A stretch of DNA of 64,000 bases, from the NCBI GenBank assembly GCA_025642065.1, contig JAODUP010000040.1, forward strand, positions 1,470,501 to 1,534,500, given 5' to 3'. Origin of the DNA: Paralvinella palmiformis (taxonomy: Eukaryota; Annelida; Polychaeta; Terebellida; Alvinellidae). Under the pieces are notes generated by a model. It was not told the DNA's origin and made no database searches. It saw only the letters and a list, made by a program, of their open reading frames with translations. The first letter of the stretch is position 1, and each line of letters begins with the position of its first letter. Below are positions 44,807 to 51,200 of this stretch, piece after piece. The position numbers and the translations under genes were made by a program.

Positions 44807-45192
44807 AGAGATATCACAGTAAACTAATACCAAAAGTAAACTTTACACACAAACAGAATGGAATACCCCAGTACTATATCCAGGATGCTACTTATATTTA
44901 AAAGAATATACTGATACACAGATAGATACATAGATAGACTGGTATTTGAGTTCTTACTGTTTGATATTTTACAGAAAGAAAATTCTCTTATCTAAAAGAA
45001 CATGAGGTAGAAAACCTTAGGACAGAGGAAGGTAAGTTGTCAGGTTGTTGTTTGTCTGTATGTCTGACATATGTGAATTGAGTTACTTTCTCTTGTTAAT
45101 CTTCATTCTTAGTATTATGATTATAGACACTTATCTGGGTAATATATTCATGCATCTGTGCACACACACGCAGTCCTAATGCTTCACGTGTA

Positions 45193-45241
<49 letters not shown>

Positions 45242-48200
45242 GCATGCACACACCTTATCTGTGAGGAAAAACAGCTACCAATAGGGGCAAATGATATTAG
45301 CAGATAGATGGTACATTATTACGTGTAATATTAAGCTGTGTATGTAATAATAAACCTATTCTGTTATGAATCAATCAGATTGTTTCTCTCATCTGCTGAC
45401 AAAAACAAAGTCTATTTTGTAAAAAAAGTTGTCCATTTTGACAGCATTTATCATTCACTGATCACCTGGTAATGCATCTCAGCCAGATGGCTTTCATTCA
45501 TTTTCATTACCATAACAATCAAATTATACCAACAGACAAATTACATTAATTGTCATGACAATATAATAAATGCCCCCTAATCATTTAATTTATAGCGTCA
45601 AAACAATTAATGTTGTTTGTCTGTTGATATAATTTGATTGTCTCTGATTATTTAATTCCTATCATAATCATATTACTGTACTAAGAGTTCCTTGATTTAT
45701 TGAAATGTTTAACATGAGTTGATTCACTGTCAAGAGATATATTTCAAAATAATACATGTTAACATATAATTGGTAATATTTTTGGTGATGGGTCACTATG
45801 GAATCTACATCTACATCATCAGTAACATTCTCACTTCAGTATGTGTCCTGTACATTGTAACCAACCATATGTTAGTGAGTAATGAATGTTAACTTTTGAA
45901 GTTTTGACCTTATCATTAGGGGAATTTTGATTATTGTTTTATGACCTTTTAAAACAAAGTTATAAATCAGTCAATGAAATGTATTTAAAGAAATGAACCA
46001 AATTAATATGTATAACACATGTATGTGCATTAATTAGTGTATTCTGTTTGTTATACATCTCCCGAACAATATCACAATAACCATTAGGTTGTGACTTCAA
46101 AATACCCTACAACTTATATACATTCACACACACACAATAACAATACTGTGCTGGTTGATTATAAAACTGTGAGTTTTTGATATAACCAAACATAATCAAT
46201 GCTGGATGTAAAAGCAAAAATCTCTGAAAAAATAAGATGGGATACAATACATGAAATCATTTATTTCAACACAAAAACGTAGAAAGACAACTGGTGCGGG
46301 AATATAAACAACCCCCAAAGCGTCACCACAATTCTTATTATTGTGTCATCAAGTTCCTAACAAACAACCTTTATGTGGTCGCTTTCAAAATCTTTTTTAT
46401 GTTTTATAATACTATTGTAATTATCGACTAAGATGATGTATTGTTATACTGCTAGGAAAGCCTTCTGCTTTATACTATGGTGCTACAGCTTTGTGCTATT
46501 GTGGTACTCCATACTATCCAATTTCCACTACTGTCTGGCTGATCTTAGCTGTGCTGCTCTGTAATGTCTTGTTTCTACTACTGTCTGATTGGTCTTAGCT
46601 GTGCTTATCTATACTGTCCTGTAATTTTTTTCTATTACTTGATGACTAGTTCTAGCTGTATTTATATATTCCTGTTTCTACCTAAATACCTGGCCACATT
46701 ATTGTGTTAACCTAATTATATACTGCCAAGAAGGACAGTTATATCATTGGCTGGTATATGCTACACAGAAATACAATTTGATTATTGACATCTTAATTTA
46801 CCTCAAATCTTTAGGTATTTTAGTGCTGGCACTGTGACAATGTTACTGTGGCTTGGCTGACATACCAGTAATTATATAAAGACTGCCTCTAATGGCAAGT
46901 TAGTTGAAATTAACTAAACAATATCTAATGATATTGTCATTATAAAAGGAACAGACAACCAGTGTCAGCTTTAAGGCATACATTTGCATTCTTATTATGT
47001 AACACAGAATATATAAACAAATACTAAACAATATTTGTGAATTTTACTGATTCTAGGTAGAGTAATCAGGACAGTTTTCTGACACAAGATTGCCTAAAAT
47101 ATCACTACATAACAAGCCATTCAAACCCATAATACGAACATAAATAAGTTTGAATGAACCATTCTATGGATTATAAAGTATCTATTTTTATTATTATTGA
47201 TCTTTATTCCAAAATCAGGATAACCAAAATATCACACATAGACCATTTTTTAATCCACACTCTTTAAAAAAAAGTAATGATGATGAATGTTGCAATTCAT
47301 GCTGATAATTATACTAATGATGACAATCTGCATTAGACCATTAACAAGATAGAATATAAATCTAGGACAATCTCAGCTAGAGATGTAATAATGAGGAGTC
47401 TTTAATTCAAATTCAACACTGATATTATAGATTAGTGTTAAATCCTTCTGGAATATATTATTGAACTAAAACATAGATATAAAGTTATATGTAGTTATTG
47501 TCATAAGATGTCTGGTTGTTGTGATCAGCTTTGTGTAACCAAGACGGGCTGTTTGGTTGTTGTGATCAGCTGTGTGTGGCCAAGATATGGGCTGTTCGGT
47601 TGTTGTGATCAGCTCTGTGTGGCCAAGATATGGGCTGTTTGGTTGTTGTGATCAGCTGTGTGTGGCCAAGATATGGGCTGTTTGGTTGTTGTGATCAGCT
47701 GTGTGTGGCCAAGATATGGACTGTGGTTGTTGTGATCAGCTTTGTGTAGCCAAGACATGGGCTATATGGTTGTGATCAGCTCTGTGGCCAAGTCATGTGC
47801 CATATGTTTGTTGTGGTCAGCTTTGTGTGATCAAGACATGGGCTATATGGTTGTGATCAGCTCTCTGGCCAAGACAGTGGCAATTTGTTTGTTGTGATCA
47901 ACTCTGGTTGAGACATGGGCTACATCGTTGTTGTGATCAGTTGTGTGTGGTCAAGACATGGGCTATATGGTTGTTGTGAACAGCTGTGCGGCCAAGACAT
48001 GTATCATATAGTTGTTGTGATCAGCTGTGTGTAACTGAAACATGTGCTGTATCAGCTATGTGACGAGACATGTTATATAATTATTGTAATCAGATGTGTG
48101 GCTGAGACAGGGGCTGTATAGTTGTTTTGATTATCTGTGTGTTTGAAACATGGGCTATATGGTTGTTGTGATTAGTTGTATGGCCGAGACATGGGTATAT

Positions 48201-51200
48201 TGATTGATGTTATCAGCTTTGTGCCCAAGACGTGGACTGTATGGCTGTTGTCTGACAGTCATCAGCTGTGTGGCTGAGACATGGGCTGTATGACTGTTGT
48301 CATCAGTCGTGTGGAAAATACACGGGCTGTATGACTGTTGTTATTAGTCGTGTGGCCAAGACATGGGCTATAGGGCTGTTGACAGCTGTCAGAATTCCTA
48401 CTTAATATAAACGCTGTACTGATTACACCAGGAGCTCATACCATTTACAGCATTAAGATTTATCTTCTTAACAACTAAAGTATTATTCACTCACTTCACA
48501 TGTTGTTGTTATATTTCTTCTTTTATAACAACTTTACAGTTGAGAGAAGAATCAGGAATTCCCACTTCAAGTTCATAGTTCAATACATGATATTATCATC
48601 ACCAACTCCACATAGTGTTATTTCTGTCAGTTTATAATGTCAGAGCCACAATTGACAATTTTGGAGCAGTTCAAGTTGTCCCATAATAATCTTTCCCAAA
48701 GTGAAGTCACTCCAATTTGCACTTCAATGATCTTTAGTGAAGTCATTAAGAGTATTGAGTAAGGTATTTTTAGACCCTCGAGGTGAAATTTTGCCTACAG
48801 TTTATTACATAATTAATGTACAAGACCTGGGGTGGTACAGTAATGTTTAGATTAAAAAACTGTAGTCTAGAGATAAAACATCCACTACTTAGCGAGGGGG
48901 TGAAACCCTATCCCCACACCATACATGGTGTGTAAAATTTGACATAGTTCTATGTGCTTACATTTTGTCTCATTATATAATCACATGATAGAACTATGTT
49001 TTAACATGTTCCTATGTCGTCAGACTATTGTAGTTGTCAGAGATAGAGTGCCACGTGAGTTAGTGTTCATAAACAGTGATGTGTTGGTGACATGTGAATC
49101 TGACAACAAGAAATATTGATGACAACTAATACTGTTAGTAATCAGTTCAGCCAGAGTTATACCATCTTGTTGGAGGTGTAATTGTCTACTTATTCTGAGA
49201 TAATTACCAAGTATATCTGATAGAGTTGCTGCGTATATTGTTATACGGCGTCGGTTATAATTGTTGTGTTATATTGACTGACGTATCATTTTAAGTCTCA
49301 TTTATTGTCTTGTGTGCTTTTTAGCGAACTGGTGAAATCTAAATACCGATCTGTAACTGTATGGAGTGGCCCATCAGTCAAATGTCCCAGGTGTAACCAT
49401 CACTGAGGCTAAATAAGTCAAATCAAATCACAGTAAATGAAAGGAAAATGATAAATTGATGGTCTCTGATAATTTAAAGATTTTAAACAATGACTTACAA
49501 CTTGTTCTATGAACAGACACTTGTACACTGTTGATTAATTAATTCAATCAAGTGGTGAAAGAAAGCATACATGGTTTCTGTGATAATAGCCAATATAATA
49601 CAAGTATCATAATAAAGGAATATTAGTCATAATAAAGGAACTTCTGTTCTGGCTGGGACTGAAATTTATAGTCACAAATTGAAATTGGGGTCTAGTCTGT
49701 TTAGGGAACTGTTTTACGGTTTACAACATGGGAGTTGAATTGATCCTTTTTATTATTGATTTTAATAGAGAGATGAATAGTGAGATGGGTTCTTCTGTGT
49801 ACTTATTAATCTCTCTGTGTGGGACAGTTGATGAGCTATATCACACACACGCGCGCACACATACACAGTATCATAAGTACTGGGGTAACCAATTTATAGT
49901 TAGAGATGGCCCAAAACATTAAATGCCAATTGTTTTGTCTAAAATGTTATCTGATAATATTTACTTCTTTGAGTATGTTATACTACCTGGGGTTATGACA
50001 CTTGGCGATAATGTATGTTACTGGATGACATTGTTTACTGGAATAAAATTAGCATATGTGACGTATGTCAGTAAGGAGATTGTTTACAGCTATTAATATA
50101 GGTGTGATAATCAGGTGTTTGAAATCAAATGGATAATTATTATAATTATTTATTTACAGAAGTCAAGGTGGCCTCAATGACAGAAGATGAACTGAGTCGT
50201 TATATGGAAGAGAAGCTTGTTACTGAGGGAACAGATTATAATAAAATCATAACTTCAAGGTATGTTATACTTGACATCAAATAGGAGTAGATATCAATTA
50301 TCTAGCTTATTTTAGATACATCTGGCTGGGTTAACATTATACTGGTGATAGAAATGTTTCAGTAAGGTACCCAGTAGTATAGTTTTATCTCTGTTTTCGA
50401 TAATCATTGTTAATATTGATACTTGTCATGTTGAACTTGACATGTCATAACTAAAAACACTGGCCCTTTGGATCAGTGCTACCAAACATTAAGTGAATTT
50501 CTCTCTCTCTCTCTCTGTTATTTTAAACAGCTATCTTCCCTGTTGCTGTTAAAATCCTATCACTGAGCAAGAATTTTCAGATATTCTTCTTATAATCATT
50601 TATTTTATGGTGAAATGTCTCAGCAGATTGAGACAAATTATACATCTTCATAAGTAGTTGTTGTTGACTTTTAGATTATATCTTACTAACAAGACTATTA
50701 ATTCTCAGTCATATCTATTGTTACAGCATCACTCCAAGGTAAATAGATGTGCACTTGTAGTACTTTAGCACAACGTTTGTGTTATTGATAATTATCTTGT
50801 CTGTATCTCTCTAGTGTTTGATTTTTTCTACCCTAAGTCCTTTTAAATTTATTGTTGTTGTTGTTTATTGTTGTTTGTGTATTAGCCATCTGAAGACACA
50901 TAAATGTACTTAATGTTGGTATATTATTTTGTTTATTATTGGAGGCTATACAAACTTATACAACTATCAACCTACAATTTGAGCAGTTTTTTCACTCTCT
51001 TTGCTAGCAGCAACCTGATATATGGATGTAGCAACAAAATAAATAGAGCTTTCATGATTGTCAAGAAATTGTTGAAATTCTAAATTTCATTTCTGAGAAA
51101 CTGTATCCACGTCAGTAGACCTCAGTAAAAGTGTGCTGTTGTGATTTTTGTTACAAAAATCTCATGATAAACTTTTTGTTAAGTTTGTAATTAATAGTTT

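Larger units (their letters stand above)
42656..50159 (+). other. scrib introns flanking the 44975 exon
   Basis: Holds a possible hAT-like end (about 43800-43860), a SINE-A fragment (44427-44520), a GA run (44766-44805), an AT run (45199-45238), a palindrome (45515-45641), minisatellites (46528-46677 and 47508-48390) and SINE-A (49330-49430). No additional exon is seen. Confidence 0.65.

Noticed and set aside
47508..48390. Possible CRISPR-like array.
   Set aside because: Units are direct tandem repeats without distinct spacers and the DNA is a eukaryotic intron; a minisatellite explains it.
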